This document shows positions 10,130-20,958 of a stretch of DNA of 64,000 bases, in pieces. Numbering within the stretch: position 1 is the first letter of the stretch; the number at the start of each line of letters is the position of its first letter. The translations under genes were made by a program, and so were the position numbers. Source of the stretch: Megascapheus bottae (Eukaryota > Chordata > Mammalia > Rodentia > Geomyidae). The stretch is taken from the NCBI GenBank assembly GCA_024803745.1, contig JANJXV010000016.1, forward strand, positions 43,840,025 to 43,904,024. Direction: 5' to 3'. The notes beneath the pieces are model-generated. The model did no database searches, was not told where the DNA came from, and worked only from the letters and a program-made list of their open reading frames with translations.

Positions 10130-11160
10130 GGGCTTTCTCGTGATGACCAAGCCTTGCTCGACAAGGACGCTTCGTTCCAGCAGCGCCGGCTCTGTACAGG
10201 GCGGGCGGCGCCAGGTGTCCCTCCTCGGGGAATGTCACAACGAGGTAATTTGGTGTGACGAGCCGTGGCCCCTTCCCTACCAGACCCCCGGGAACTTTTC
10301 TCCCTCCTTTGTGGCAACTGCGATGGTGGACCTGTAGAGGCTGGAGAGCCTCCTTGCACCCCCTGTTCCCAGACGTCTCTGTATGTCACAGGACGAGATG
10401 ACCTGCTGCCTCCACTGGCTGGGCCAGAAGACCAAGGAGACACGGCGGGGAGAGGCACGCAAGGTGCTTAATACAAGTGTGCCCCTCCCCATGAACTATC
10501 GCCAGAGCATGGAGTGGGGGACGGGGCTGGTCTGGTCTGGTCTGGACCAAGGTGGCTAGCTCACAGGCTGCAGTAGCCCTTTCCAGCATGGCCGCCTTCC
10601 CTAGGCCACCTCCCCCGACAGGATGACGACGCGCTGTGACCGTGAGCGTCGTCCCCAGTGTCCACAAGAGTGGCCCTGCCCCTGGTAAATGTCCCACATC
10701 AACCCTGCAGGCCACTGCCGGCGACAGCATGGCTCCATCCGTCAGAGGCCGCCTGGATTCCCGGAAAGACCCCGCAGACGCCAGGGCTGGGAGGGCGCGT
10801 GGAGGGGGTGGGCAGCAGGGAGGGAGGGCAGGGCGGGCACCCCGGGGACGCATGGTGTCATGTATGCATTACAGAAGAGCAAAGGCAAGGAGCCTGCCGG
10901 AGGGCCGGGCTGGGGACAGCTCATCCTCTGCAGCCATGCTTCCCAGGTGAGGAGGAGGAGACAGCCAGGGCCTTCCTGAGGGAGTCCCCGAGAAAGAAGG
11001 GGCTGTGCCATGCTTGAGGATGGCTTGGCACTGCGGGAGGGGGGCCGGGGGGGAGGCAGGAAGCAGAGGGAGGTGATAGGGAGGTGATGGGGAGGGCGGG
11101 GAGCAGAAGGGCCAGGCGGACGTGAGGCTCGCTGCCCTTCCAGGTGTGGTTGCCTGCACG
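10130..11160. other. GC-rich unique segment with moderate CpG
   Basis: About 1 kb of GC-rich sequence with some CpG clusters (10168-10215 and 10620-10660) between AT-rich blocks. It also carries a G-rich stretch (about 11035-11100). Overlapping open frames of 100-156 codons on both strands are what GC-rich DNA gives by chance, and none resembles a known protein. CpG density seems too patchy for a strong promoter island, but I could not compute it. Confidence 0.4.
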
Positions 11161-11165
11161 ACGTC

Positions 11166-11335
11166 GTCCCTGAACCACAATCAACTTCCTTAATGAAAGA
11201 CGTAATTAACATATTATAATTGTGCTAAAGATGATTTTGACAGAAATCATTTTCCATATCTAATACTATGCTAATTTAATCTGTTCCTTACCCCGCGACA
11301 TGACCTTTAGTGATTAAGTTTCATGGCAGGATTGT
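11166..11335. promoter_or_regulatory. Candidate AT-rich conserved non-coding element
   Basis: An abrupt switch from GC-rich to AT-rich sequence with a run of homeodomain-like cores (CTTAATGAAAG, CGTAATTAACA, TATAATTG, GCTAATTTAATC, GTGATTAAG). It is repeat-free and enhancer-like in texture. Inference only. Confidence 0.3.
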
Positions 11336-11439
11336 TTTCTTCTTCTTTTTTTTTCTTTGGATGGATTGATTTCTCCAGCATGGCTGAGGTCTCTCTGTTG
11401 GTATGGCTGTCATTTCCCTCCCCTTCACAATTTCTCACG

Positions 11440-12345
11440 GACAAGCGTATCCGCACACACCAGGAGCATGGCACACGCACAGATAAGTGTGTCCACACAC
11501 CAGAAACATGACACACACACACAGACAAGTGTGTCCACACACACCAGAAACATGACACACACAGACAAGTGTGTCCACACTCCAGAAACATGGCACACAC
11601 AGACAAGTGTGTCCACACACACCAGAAACATGACACACACACAGACAAGTGTGTCCACACACACCAGGAGCATGGCACACACACAGACAAGTGTGTCCAC
11701 ACTCCAGAAACATGGCACACACAGACAAGTGTGTCCACACACACCAGAAACATGACACACGCACAGAAAAGTGTGTCCACACACACCAGAAACCTGACAC
11801 ACACACAGACAAGTGTGTCCACACACACCAGAAACATGACACACACACAGAGACAAGTGTGTCCACACACACCAGAAACATGACACACACACAGAGACAA
11901 GTGTGTCCACACACACCAGAAACATGACACACACACAGACAAGTGTGTCCACACACACCAGAAACATGACACACACACATAGACAACTGTGTCCACATAC
12001 CAGAAACATGACACACACACAGACAAGTGTGTCCACACACCAGAAACATGACACACACACAGACAAGTGTGTCCACACACACCAGAAACATGGCACACAC
12101 ACAGACAAGTGTGTCCACACACACCAGGAACATGACACACACAGGCAAGTGTGTCCACACACACCAGAATCATGACACACACACACAAACAAGTGTGTCC
12201 ACACACACCAGAAGCATGACACACATAGACAAATGTGTCCACACCCACCAGGCGCATGTCACACACACAGATAAGCGTGTCCACACACACCAGGAGCATG
12301 TCATACACACTCACACTCACACACACACACACACACACTCCTGGA
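11440..12345. repeat. Minisatellite, 38-44 bp unit, about 21 copies
   Basis: The unit combines a CA run, then AGACAAGTGTGTCCACACAC, then CAGAAACATGAC or CAGGAGCATGGC. Spacing between successive GTGTGTCCAC cores measured in the first copies is 42, 40, 38 and 42 bp, so unit length varies mainly through the CA run. Each core contains the inverted repeat GTGTG-TC-CACAC. The array ends in a pure CA tract (about 12318-12340). Long minus-strand open frames (374, 265 and 241 codons, with a Cys/Val/His-rich 14-residue period) result from the repeat and have no protein features. Confidence 0.95.
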
Positions 12346-12903
12346 GGAGTGAAGTATGCGTGAAACCAAAGGAGAAGCCTTCTGAGGAGCTGACACCTTA
12401 TGGTGTTGGTCAGATAGGCCCAAGTGAACATGTCTCTTCTTTCTCCTGTTCATTTGGGGTTCAGCCCTCTATCGTGTCATGGGAGTGTGGCCAATACAAA
12501 TCACTATAATTAAAAGATAGCAACTCTATCAAGTTGTTTCTTATCCAGTGCACGAGCACATGATACAAATGCAATGTGACCATTTTAACCAGATTTGAAT
12601 CTTATACTATTTCTCATTTTGTACCATACTAATGTAATTCCATTATTGCAAAATACCATTTCATTTTATATTAATATGGTAGACACACATACCATGAAGT
12701 CAAATCGGTTGACCTTTCTTTTACTTTTGTGAGCGTGGAATCAGTCTTCAAAGGGGCGTGGTGTTTAAAGATAATTTGGATATGGGAAAGCCAGAGGAAT
12801 GATACTGCAGTTCAGGGTACCTCAAGTTTCAATGTCAGTTTATGATAAGAAAGGCAACATGCAATGTCAATGTCAACCACAATACACATATATGTGTTGT
12901 ATG
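12346..12903. other. Unique AT-rich sequence
   Basis: Non-coding sequence between the minisatellite and the next SINE. No gene recognised. Confidence 0.5.
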
Positions 12904-12919
12904 AAGAATACTTAATCTT

Positions 12920-13121
12920 TAATCTTTTTTTTTTTTGGCAGTCCTGGGCTTGAGCTCAGGGCCTGAGCACTGTCCTTGGACTTTCTCAAGGCTAGAGCTC
13001 TACCACTTGAGCCTCAGCACCACTTCTGGCTTTTTTCTATGTATGTGGTACCGAGGAATTGAACCCTGGTCTTCGTGCATGGTAGGCAAGCACTCTACCA
13101 CTAGGCCAAACTCCTGGCCCC
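12920..13121 (-). repeat. tRNA-tRNA dimeric (ID-type) SINE, young, with TSD
   Basis: Read on the minus strand, the left half is ID-like: A box around GGCCTAGTGGTAGAGTGC and B box around GGTTCAATTCC. An A-rich linker (AGAAAAAAGCC) follows. The right half begins AGTGGTGCTGAGGCTCAAGT, then has GCTCAGGCCCTGAGCTCAAG and an A-rich tail (T run at 12924-12936). A 16 bp target-site duplication with one mismatch flanks it (12904-12919 and 13122-13137, AAGAATRCTTAATCTT). The sequence is nearly the same as the copy at 22701-22895, so insertion was recent. Confidence 0.92.
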
Positions 13122-13137
13122 AAGAATGCTTAATCTT

Positions 13138-13650
13138 AATTGTAATGGTAAATCTTAATCTTCATCACTTGTTTTCATCCATTCTGTTCTTTTCAATCCC
13201 ATCTCGTTAAACAAAATAGTGGTTGATTGTACCTAAGTGAGTTTCCCAACCTCTTCTTCATTGAGGTCTTTAATGAACAGTCCAATACATTGCTTTGGCT
13301 TTTATGTGTGATTAATTTATGGCCAGGCACACTGATAATGGTTTAAAACTGTGTTTTTCTGATTTTGTCGCATTGAGGAGATGATGCTTAGAAACAGTGG
13401 GTGAGGAGCTGTTATGTATTGTTCAAGCTCATCTGTAATTAAATATATAGAAAGTATCATGCTCTCCTCATGTTTAAACAGGAACCAAGACTAGAAACTT
13501 GTATGAGTCACATTTTTGCATGATAAAGAAAATTATTCTGAATAAAATGAAAAGAACCTCAGCCTTTATGACCAAGCATCCTATTTACTTTAAAAATAAG
13601 TCATTTTTAATAGTGTAGAAAAGCTATATCTAAAATTTTTAAAAATCATT
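13138..13650. other. Unique AT-rich sequence
   Basis: No gene or repeat recognised beyond simple AT-richness. Confidence 0.5.
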
Positions 13651-13735
13651 TTGCCAATCCTGAACTTGAACTCAAGGCCTGGGTATTGTCTCTGAACATT
13701 TTTCTCAAGGATAGCACTCTAACATTTGAGAACCA
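13651..13735 (-). repeat. SINE right-half fragment, antisense
   Basis: CCAATCCTGAACTTGAACTC followed by AAGGCCTGGGTATTGTCTCT and TTTTTCTCAAGGATAGCACT is a diverged minus-strand copy of the ID-like right half. The left half is missing. Confidence 0.7.
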
Positions 13736-13845
13736 TATACTTTTAGTTACTTGCTAAACATATATTTTTAGTTATTTGTTATTTATTATCATTTATTGTT
13801 TATTTTTATTAAATAAAGTTCTTTAATAGTGTAAAAAAACTGTTG

Positions 13846-14132
13846 TTTTTTTTTTTTTAAATAAAGTTTTGTACCAGTCCTGCGCTTGAACTCAGGGCCT
13901 GTACATTGTTCCTGAGTTGTTTTTGCTCAAGACTAGTATTCTAACACTTGAGCCATAATTCCACTGCAATCTATTTATTTGTATGTTTGCTTGTTTGTTT
14001 ATGGTGCACAACTAGAAATAAGAATCTCACGGAGTTTCCTAGCCAGGTTGGCTTCAAACCATGATCCTCAGATCTTAGACTCCTGATTAGCTATGGTTAG
14101 AGGTATAAGCCACCAGTACTCAATGGGAAAAA
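13846..14132 (-). repeat. Composite B1-ID SINE, antisense
   Basis: After a T run (13846-13858), the ID-like half (CAGTCCTGCGCTTGAACTCA, TTTGCTCAAGACTAGTATTC) is followed by a TTTG-rich insertion (about 13975-14000). The linker (AAATAAGAATCTCACGGAG) and the B1-like half (GATCTTAGACTCCTGATTAG, AAGCCACCAG) complete it. It is diverged and has an expanded linker. Confidence 0.85.
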
Positions 14133-14144
14133 ACTATTTTTAAA

Positions 14145-14490
14145 CCAGCTGTTTGACAATCTCTGTCTTTTTGATGAGATCTTCAGACCATTCACATTTA
14201 ATGTAATTTTGGTATGGTCAGATTCACATCAGGTTTTTGTTGTTTTGTTTGTTGTTGTTGTTATTTTGGTTTTGCTGTGTTCTATGTCTTCTGTCCTTTT
14301 GTTTCTTGGGTACCTTATTTTCTGAATTGTTTGGGGTCAAGAATCATTGCTTTGTCTTGCCAATTTAATTTCTTTGTTTAGTGCTTGTTTCAGGAATTCC
14401 ATCAGATATCCTAATTTATTATCTACTTAAAACTGCAATAACTTAATCCTGGCGTTGTTTGTTTCCTTACTCTTTTTGTGTCCACCTGAA
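14145..14490 (-). repeat. LINE-1 ORF2 relic, antisense
   Basis: The plus strand shows phrases typical of the complement of LINE-1 ORF2: ACAATCTCTGTCTTTTTGAT, CAGACCATTCACATTTAATG, TAATTTTGGTATGGTCAG and AGTGCTTGTTTCAGGAATTC. A TGTTGTTGTT-rich stretch is included (14234-14260). This is an old, short fragment, with no open reading frame left. Confidence 0.65.
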
Positions 14491-14705
14491 AGTCTTATCA
14501 GAGTGATACCACGAGCTCCACACCCAAGAGGGGCTGTAGCCATCTTAGCTTGTGAGAAATACACAACATACTGTTGTGACAACAATATTGCCTGACCCAG
14601 CACAGGTCATGATAAAGTGATTCCTGTCTGTACTGCTGTCGTGACACATGACTGACTGCGAGGGTGGGCGTGGGGGAGGACTCTGCTTGACCCAGTTGCA
14701 TCTGG
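14491..14705. other. Unclassified sequence between repeats
   Basis: No recognisable family. It lies between the L1 relic and a SINE left half and may be a transposon I do not know. Confidence 0.4.
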
Positions 14706-14822
14706 ATTTTTACTGATTAATTGGAGCTGAGGGTCTTTTGGATTTGTCTGCTAGGTTGTGCTAGCTTGGATTGTTCCAGATCTCAGCCTCCGGAGTAGAT
14801 TACCAGGAGTGAGTCACTTTAA
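14706..14822 (-). repeat. SINE left-half (B1-like) fragment, antisense
   Basis: GATTAATTGGAGCTGAGGGT, CAGATCTCAGCCTCCGGAGT and GGAGTGAGTCAC match the linker and B1-like half of the composite SINE on the minus strand. The right half is not evident. Confidence 0.65.
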
Positions 14823-16305
14823 AGTACTGCGCTTTCTATTCTTAGGATTGTATCTCTCGGTGTTTTCTTTAAAATCTGATGATCCCATTTAGGGCATCCT
14901 TCATCTCAAATATTGTGCTTTCTGACTGCAGAATTTCCATGATTCTGGTCTGTTTCTCTTAGACATATTCGGTTTGTTACATCTTCGCCTGATGCTGTTT
15001 GCTTCCTTCATGTGTTATGACGCTGTCACATAGTGTCACCGAGTCACCTTGACCTGGCACTGCAGGAGCTTACCCTTTGCTTTCCACTCACCTCCCAGAA
15101 AAGCTGAAACTACCTTGCACTCATCCCACCCAACACACAGGAAGGCAGCAAAATGGAAAAATACTTTCCTTACATGTACAGAAAAATAATAAATTATGTT
15201 ATCTTAAGAAACAATAACACCTACTATCCTACCAAATGGTTCAAGTTCTTTCATGATTAAAAAAAATCAGCAGACACACAAGGACTTAAAATATATGTCA
15301 CATGAAAATGCTTATTTTGATGATGATCTGGCAGAAGAGAAAGGAATGGTTCAAGGAAAGAGCTGCATTCCAAAACACAATGGCATTCTAGGAGAGAAGA
15401 ACCAACCATGCATCACAGAGCTTCATTTATTGACAAATTAATTCTCAATAAGTGTAATTCATCTGCTTAACATTAAAAGCAACTAAACTTTTATAGCTTT
15501 CCACATGAGACACTTCATATAAGCAAATTGACAAATGAGAAAAAAATGAGTTGTTGGGCCATGTATCTTGATTTCATATGCAGATCTATGGTAAACACAG
15601 CCATAGATGCATACCAGAAAGACAAACACTTAGAGAAATTGGGAACTGGCATGGCCAGACCATAATTTTTCTTCTTTTGTGCACTGTCAAAGTGAGAGAA
15701 GAATAAATGGACTTGAGAAAGTATAAGACAGATTTCAGTTAGCACAAAGGGAGGAAGCAAGACCTGACAATGCTCTTGATCCGTACAATCTACATGTTTT
15801 CATTTAGATACTCAAGGATATCTGGGCCTATGTTCACTAATGACTTGCTTTCTTAAATATACATTTATTTATATTAAAGGTAACATTTTGCATTATACAT
15901 CCGAGTTCCTTTTGGTTTTTCCTGTTCACAAGGCCTAATTTATTTCTCTCTCCCCTTCCATCTACAAAGCACATCTTATGGAGGTGGGTTACAGAAAAGT
16001 CCAGAAGAATCATCACTTGGGGTTTTGGCTTCGCAATTCCAAATTATGTCTTGAAACCCGTGGCTCTCGTGTGCAAGGTAGAGCACCGGAGAGTACCAAA
16101 TGGTAGAAAAGTTCCTTCTTTTAACTGTTCTTCATCCAGCACCCATGACGGTCCCCAGGCACGGAACGCGGAAGGTGGAGGACAGGGGATTTCGCGAGTG
16201 AGTGCCATATGGAGGTCCTGAGCCAGCCTGGACTCCCACAGGGAGCCCAGGAAAGAATCAGGCCATTCACCTCTAGCTACCTTTCAACTCTGGTGCCAGC
16301 TCCTC
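14823..16305. other. Unique sequence, no gene recognised
   Basis: About 1.5 kb, mostly AT-rich. Open frames of 62 and 81 codons (15253-15441 plus, 15515-15760 minus) have no recognised domain. A C run lies at about 16308-16319. Confidence 0.45.
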
Positions 16306-16439
16306 CTCCCCCCCCCCCCGCAAAGGTCAGGGCCTGGGGCTGTGACGCTAGGAAAGTGAAGGTCACCATCCAGACACCCTCCTGAGAGCCACATGACAAG
16401 GACGACCAGACTCCAGACTGCAGGAGAGGCCCTACCTTG

Positions 16440-17366
16440 TTGTCCTCACATTTTACCTCCTTGCCCTCACACTTATCTCCACGTCCTCACACCTTACCTC
16501 CACCTTCTCACACCTTATCTCCTTGGCCTCACACCATACCGCCATGTCCTCTCACCTTACCTCCATATCCTCACACCTTATCTTCATATCCTCAACCCTC
16601 ACACCTTACCTCCATATCCTCATACCTGACCTCCTTATCCTCACACCTGACCTCCATGTCCTCACACTTTACCTCCATGTACTCACACCTGACCTCCATA
16701 TCCTCACACCTGACCTCCATGTCCTCACACCTGACCTCCATGTACTCACACCTGACCTCCATGGCCTCACACCTGACCTCCATGTCCTCACACCTGACCT
16801 CCATATCCTCACACCTGACCTCCATGTCCTCACACTTTACCTCCATGTACTCACACCTGACCTCCATATCCTCACACCTGACCTCCATATCCTCACACCT
16901 TACCTCCTTGTCCTCACACCTGACCTCCATGTCCTCACACCTGACCTCCATGTACTCACACCTGACCTCCATATCCTCACACCTACCTCCATGTCCTCAC
17001 ACCTGACCCCCATATCCTCACACCTGACCTCCATATCCTCACACCTTACCTCCATGTCCTCACACCTGACCTCCATATCCTCACACCTTACCTCCTTGTC
17101 CTCACACCTGACCTCCATGTCCTCACACCTGACCTCCATGTACTCACACCTGACCTCCATATCCTCACACCTCACCTCCATGTCCTCACACCTGACCTCC
17201 ATATCCTCACACCTGACCTCCATGTCCTCACACCTGACCTCCATGTACTCACACCTGACCTCATGTACTCACACCTGACCTCCATATCCTCACACCTGAC
17301 CTCCATGTCTTCACACCTTTCCTCCATGTCCTCCACACCTTACCTTATGTCCTCCACACCTGGTGT
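16440..17366. repeat. 21 bp minisatellite, about 43 copies
   Basis: The unit is TCCTCACACCTGACCTCCAT plus one base (G or A). Variants alternate ATGTCCTCAC, ATATCCTCAC and ATGTACTCAC. The first 8-9 units are less regular (ACCTTACCTCC, CTTGGCCTCAC) and the last few decay, so the centre is the most homogenised part. The 21 bp length is a multiple of three, which is why open frames of up to 251 codons appear on the plus strand and 126 on the minus strand. They are simple 7-residue repeats without other features. Confidence 0.96.
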
Positions 17367-17836
17367 GCGCCCATCCTAGTGTGCCTGTCCAGCAGGTGCA
17401 TCTTCCCAGCCAAGGGAGCTGGGGCAGCGTCCTTCCCCCAGGAGAAGGTGTGTGTCAGAGGACTTGAGAGGCTTTGCACTGTCTCAGAACACACAGGGCA
17501 GCCCCGATGCCATAGCAGACACAGTCACTGTGAAACTGAGGCGTTAGACCTGGGCACTCCAATCACAGCAGGATGAGAACCCGGCTCCTCGGCAAGGTCT
17601 GCCTGGGACGCATGAAGCACACGGCTCGTTTTGTCTAGGGGGGAGATGCATTGTCCTCAGATACAAGCCACAGCACGAAGTGACCTGTGCCTGCCTCCCC
17701 TGTGGCTGGATGGTGAGAACCTCATGTTTTTCCTCCTCAAATAGCTGAATGATGACATGAGCGAGATTTATCACTTTTTAATTAACCTCATGTCAACTCC
17801 TGAAGTTTATTTCAGTTTATTTTTGCAGATTTAAGT
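17367..17836. other. Unique sequence
   Basis: No gene recognised. The 3' part (from about 17740) is AT-rich. Confidence 0.5.
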
Positions 17837-18064
17837 CTTTTTTTCTTATAGGTTGTGGGCCTTGAACTCGGGGCATGGGCACAGTTCCAGCTCAAGGCCA
17901 GTGTTCTAACCCTTTAGCCACAGCCCCACTTCCGGGTTTCTGTTGGTTCATTGGAGGTAAGAGTCTCATGGAGTTTAGTGCCCGGGCTGGCTTTGAACTC
18001 TGATCCTCGGATCTCAACCTCCTGAGTAGCTAGGATTAAGGTTGTGAGCCACCGTGCCCGGCTG
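17837..18064 (-). repeat. Composite B1-ID SINE, antisense
   Basis: The ID-like half (GGGCCTTGAACTCGGGGCAT, CTCAAGGCCAGTGTTCTAAC), linker (TTCATTGGAGGTAAGAGTCT) and B1-like half (TGATCCTCGGATCTCAACCT, CCTGAGTAGCTAGGATTAAG, GTGAGCCACCGTGCCCGGCT) are all present. It is nearly full length and one of the best-preserved composite copies in the window. Confidence 0.92.
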
Positions 18065-18415
18065 ACCCACGTCTTTGGTGGAAGCAGCTTGCCCTTGCGT
18101 AAGTGTTTGAGTGTGGATTTCCTCTTGGTCTAGCCGCCATCTCTCGGCCAAGACTGACATGCACTTGCCTTGCCTGTGTGCCCAGAGTGTTTATGGAAAT
18201 GAATTCAAGATCAATTTTTGCCTTTTTAAAATCCACATCAGTTCACTGCTATAGAGGGAAAAACAGAATGTCGACATAAATCGTGGGAGACTTCAGTTGA
18301 GCCCCAAATGAAAGCCCACTGTTCCCATCACCTAATGCTTACCCCACACCTGGAACTCAGAGGCCGGCGAATACAGCCAACAGCAACATAAAGATGGAGA
18401 AATAAAACAGAAAAG
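18065..18415. other. Unique sequence
   Basis: No gene or repeat recognised. Confidence 0.5.
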
Positions 18416-18419
18416 GGCG

Positions 18420-18760
18420 ACTGTGGTCCTTATTACCAGGGCCTAATAGCTTTCCATTTCAGGAACAATTAAGGCTGGTGTTAAGATCTGAGGAGGAATG
18501 CTTGTGTGACTCTGGTGAGTTGAACATATTGGGAACAAAGAGGAAAAGTTTAGCCAAACTACTTACCTAATTTCAAGAGTTTGGAAAGTAATTAAGAATA
18601 TGCATTGCATCCAGGCCACAGTTCCATGATTGCCCAGAGCCAAATGAGTCTCAGCGCGCGCAGTGCGGCTTGCCATTTTAAGGCTTGATCCAGTTATCAC
18701 AAATGCCCGAAATCACAGCTGTGGCTGTAATGAGATCCCAGTGTGTCCGGGAGTCTCCTC
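18420..18760. promoter_or_regulatory. Candidate conserved non-coding element
   Basis: Repeat-free block with enhancer-like words (CCTAATAGC, GAACAATTAAGG, AAGTAATTAAG, ATATGCATTGCAT, GGAACAAAGAGG). It includes one short CpG knot (GCGCGCGCAG, 18654-18663). Texture only; no conservation data. Confidence 0.3.
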
Positions 18761-20155
18761 AGTGGACTCGGCCGGAGCCCACGCAGAGGGCTGGGCTGGA
18801 CACGTGGGCTGGAGAAGTGGGCCTGCAGCCTCTGATTGTGGCAGCAAGAAGGCTACTCAGACACCATGGTGGTTTGAAAGGTCACACCTGCCATGCCACC
18901 GACATGGATGTCAGTCTTTTCTGGTGGCCTCGCCTTCCTGCTGGAAGGCTGTGCTTGTTCCTTCTCTTCTTGTTGCTTCTCCAACCACAGTCCCCATGAA
19001 TGGAGACGCTGTACACATTCCTGTCCCCCACCTCTGTGAAGAAGTCTGCTCCTCACTCACTCCACAGCCAAGACTCAAGTTCCCGGCCCCATTCCTCCCT
19101 CCTGCTGCACAGAGGTGGCCTGCAGAACAGGGCTGGGGTACAGATAGGGGAGGTATAGCCCGGGAGACTGGAGGAAGGGAGGCTCTTGAGCTGAGGCTCA
19201 AGTCACTGGGGTCCTGGAATATCTAGCCAGCCTCTGAGTCTCCTCCAGTCCCAGGCTCTTATCCACTCACATATCAGTGAAAGTATCCAGGGAACAGGAG
19301 ATGGGGTACACTGTCCTCTCATCCTGCAGCCAACTAGGCCCACTGGGGCCACACGTGCCCTGAGTGCCTGCCTCTGCGGTCTGTGCTCTCCACCTCCACC
19401 CTGTGTCTGACGTCCTGGTGAGCACCCCGTCCTTGCTGGTGGCAGCATGGTTCACAGTCTTCTTACCCCTTGCTTGGCCTCTAGGATGGTGGCATCCAGA
19501 GCCAGTCTCCCCCCGCTATCGGAGGCTGGGCTGTGGACATAGTTTCGACACAGAGCTCTTTGTTCTGGTCTGCACTTTGGGGACATTTACCACGTTATTC
19601 TTATTATCGTACATCAGGGCTCAGGAATAGGTATCGGCTGTTTCTATGTCGGGGTGTCTGACGTCATGTTAGACCTCAAGTCATGTTGTAGCCACAGGAA
19701 AAGGAGACTGAGTGGCCTGCCATGGTCCAGTGTCCCTCTGTCAAGGAGGAGGTGTGAGGGTGGGCCTGGCTGCTGGCTTCCGGGACAGACCAAGGTCCTA
19801 GTCCTCAGAGTCATGGAGCAAGCAGAGGTTAAACAGAGGCCCATGAAACTGTGACTGCAAGACTGCTGCTCAGCTACAGGAGGGAGGATGTGGGGATGGG
19901 TCCTCAGCTTGGAGCAGAGGCCTTGAGGGCCGCAGATCAGAGCCAAGCTTCAACAAGTAGGAAGGGAAGGAGAAGGCGGGAGCTCAGAGGATTCTAGACA
20001 TTTTATTGACTAAAAGCAAAATATCCCCCAGGCTCGTGGCTGAGGGATATTTTCCTTGCACAGACTTCCTCTCTTGTCCTTGTTCAAGTCCTGGAAAGCC
20101 CTGGGTCCTGGGCCAGCCCACCTCCCAGGGCTGTGGCTTGGACCCCTCCAATCAC
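18761..20155. other. Unique GC-moderate sequence
   Basis: Open frames of up to 187 codons (18663-19226, plus strand) have no recognisable domains and overlap frames of similar length on the other strand. I do not regard them as genes. Confidence 0.45.
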
Positions 20156-20159
20156 AGAG

Positions 20160-20430
20160 TAACCAGAATTCTAAGGGAAAGCAGCATAATTAAAAATGTC
20201 ATTACTGCTGCCGGATGCTTTCCTCCCCTTTTTCACGCCGAAGCAGGCGGAGCCTGGGGCCTGGGGGCAAATGAGTGCGTCCTGGTAGTTGTAATATGAA
20301 AGAGGGTTTTATTTTTAACATTATTATGACTGAAGGCATTTCATTAAAATTGATCAGCCGGGTTTAATGCAGAATTGACTGCTGTGAATTGGTGAATTTA
20401 CCTTAAAGAAAAACCAATTTGTGTCAAAAA
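20160..20430. promoter_or_regulatory. Candidate conserved non-coding element
   Basis: Repeat-free, with words such as CAGCATAATTAAAAATGTCA, TTAACATTATTATGAC and TTCATTAAAATTGATCAG. Enhancer-like in texture; inference only. Confidence 0.3.
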
Positions 20431-20845
20431 AAATCTACCAACAAATCAGTCAAGTACCTCTTAGGAGGGAAATTTCTGTACTGACTCTGAGTTATTTCCA
20501 CTCCCTGCTCCAGACTGGAGGCACATCAGTGGAGATTGGGATGGGGACAGACGGGCCTCGTGCTTCTCTCCCAGGTGAGGCCAGCATGGCGGATGCTCTT
20601 GGCTCTGCTGAGCTCCAAGACCACATCTGGTTCCAGCTCGGCAGACGGCACCACAGTGCAGAGCCCCGCACACATGCCTGTGCAGAGCACCCATGCCTAT
20701 CTTGTCACGCCCTCATGGTGACACAAACACTCCTGAAAATAGGACTCCTGGCACTGTGAACTTGGAAGATGCGCATAATTTAAGGAGCCATTGCACTGGC
20801 GTTTGCATTTTTTACATCAAATTTAACTGTCTTTGCTTTTGTAAA
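20431..20845. other. Unique sequence
   Basis: A 112-codon plus-strand open frame (20421-20759) shows no recognised domain. Nothing else is seen. Confidence 0.45.
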
Positions 20846-20958
20846 TGAAATGGTCTTTTATTATGTAGCCCAGGCTTGCCTTGAGCACGTGACCCGCCTG
20901 CCCCAGTCTCCAGAGCGTCTACACGGTGGCTGATTCCCACCATACCTGGCTAGTTTTC
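20846..20958 (-). repeat. B1 SINE, antisense
   Basis: TTATGTAGCCCAGGCTTGCC, CACGTGACCCGCCTGCCCCA and CACCATACCTGGCTAG match the complement of a monomeric 7SL-derived B1. No ID half is attached, unlike most SINEs in this window. Confidence 0.85.

Noticed and set aside
10130..11160. CpG-island promoter
   Set aside because: The segment is GC-rich, but CpGs appear patchy and no first exon, TATA or downstream gene is recognisable. A CpG observed/expected calculation would settle it.
11307..12431. 374-codon Cys/Val/His-rich minus-strand frame resembling zinc-finger or keratin-associated protein
   Set aside because: The Cys-Val-Cys and His periodicity is the translation of a CA-rich minisatellite. 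Spacing does not match C2H2 fingers, and variable unit length shifts the frame.
12935..13210. 91-codon plus-strand frame, nearly the same as a minus-strand frame at 22576-22887
   Set aside because: The shared peptide is simply the same SINE inserted in opposite orientations.
16437..17278. 189- and 251-codon plus-strand frames of 7-residue repeats
   Set aside because: A direct product of a 21 bp tandem repeat with no other protein features.
16440..17366. CRISPR-like array
   Set aside because: There are no unique spacers. Units abut directly, as in a minisatellite, and the genome is eukaryotic.
18663..19226. 187-codon plus-strand gene
   Set aside because: No domain, no codon-periodic signal visible by eye, and opposite-strand frames of similar quality overlap it.
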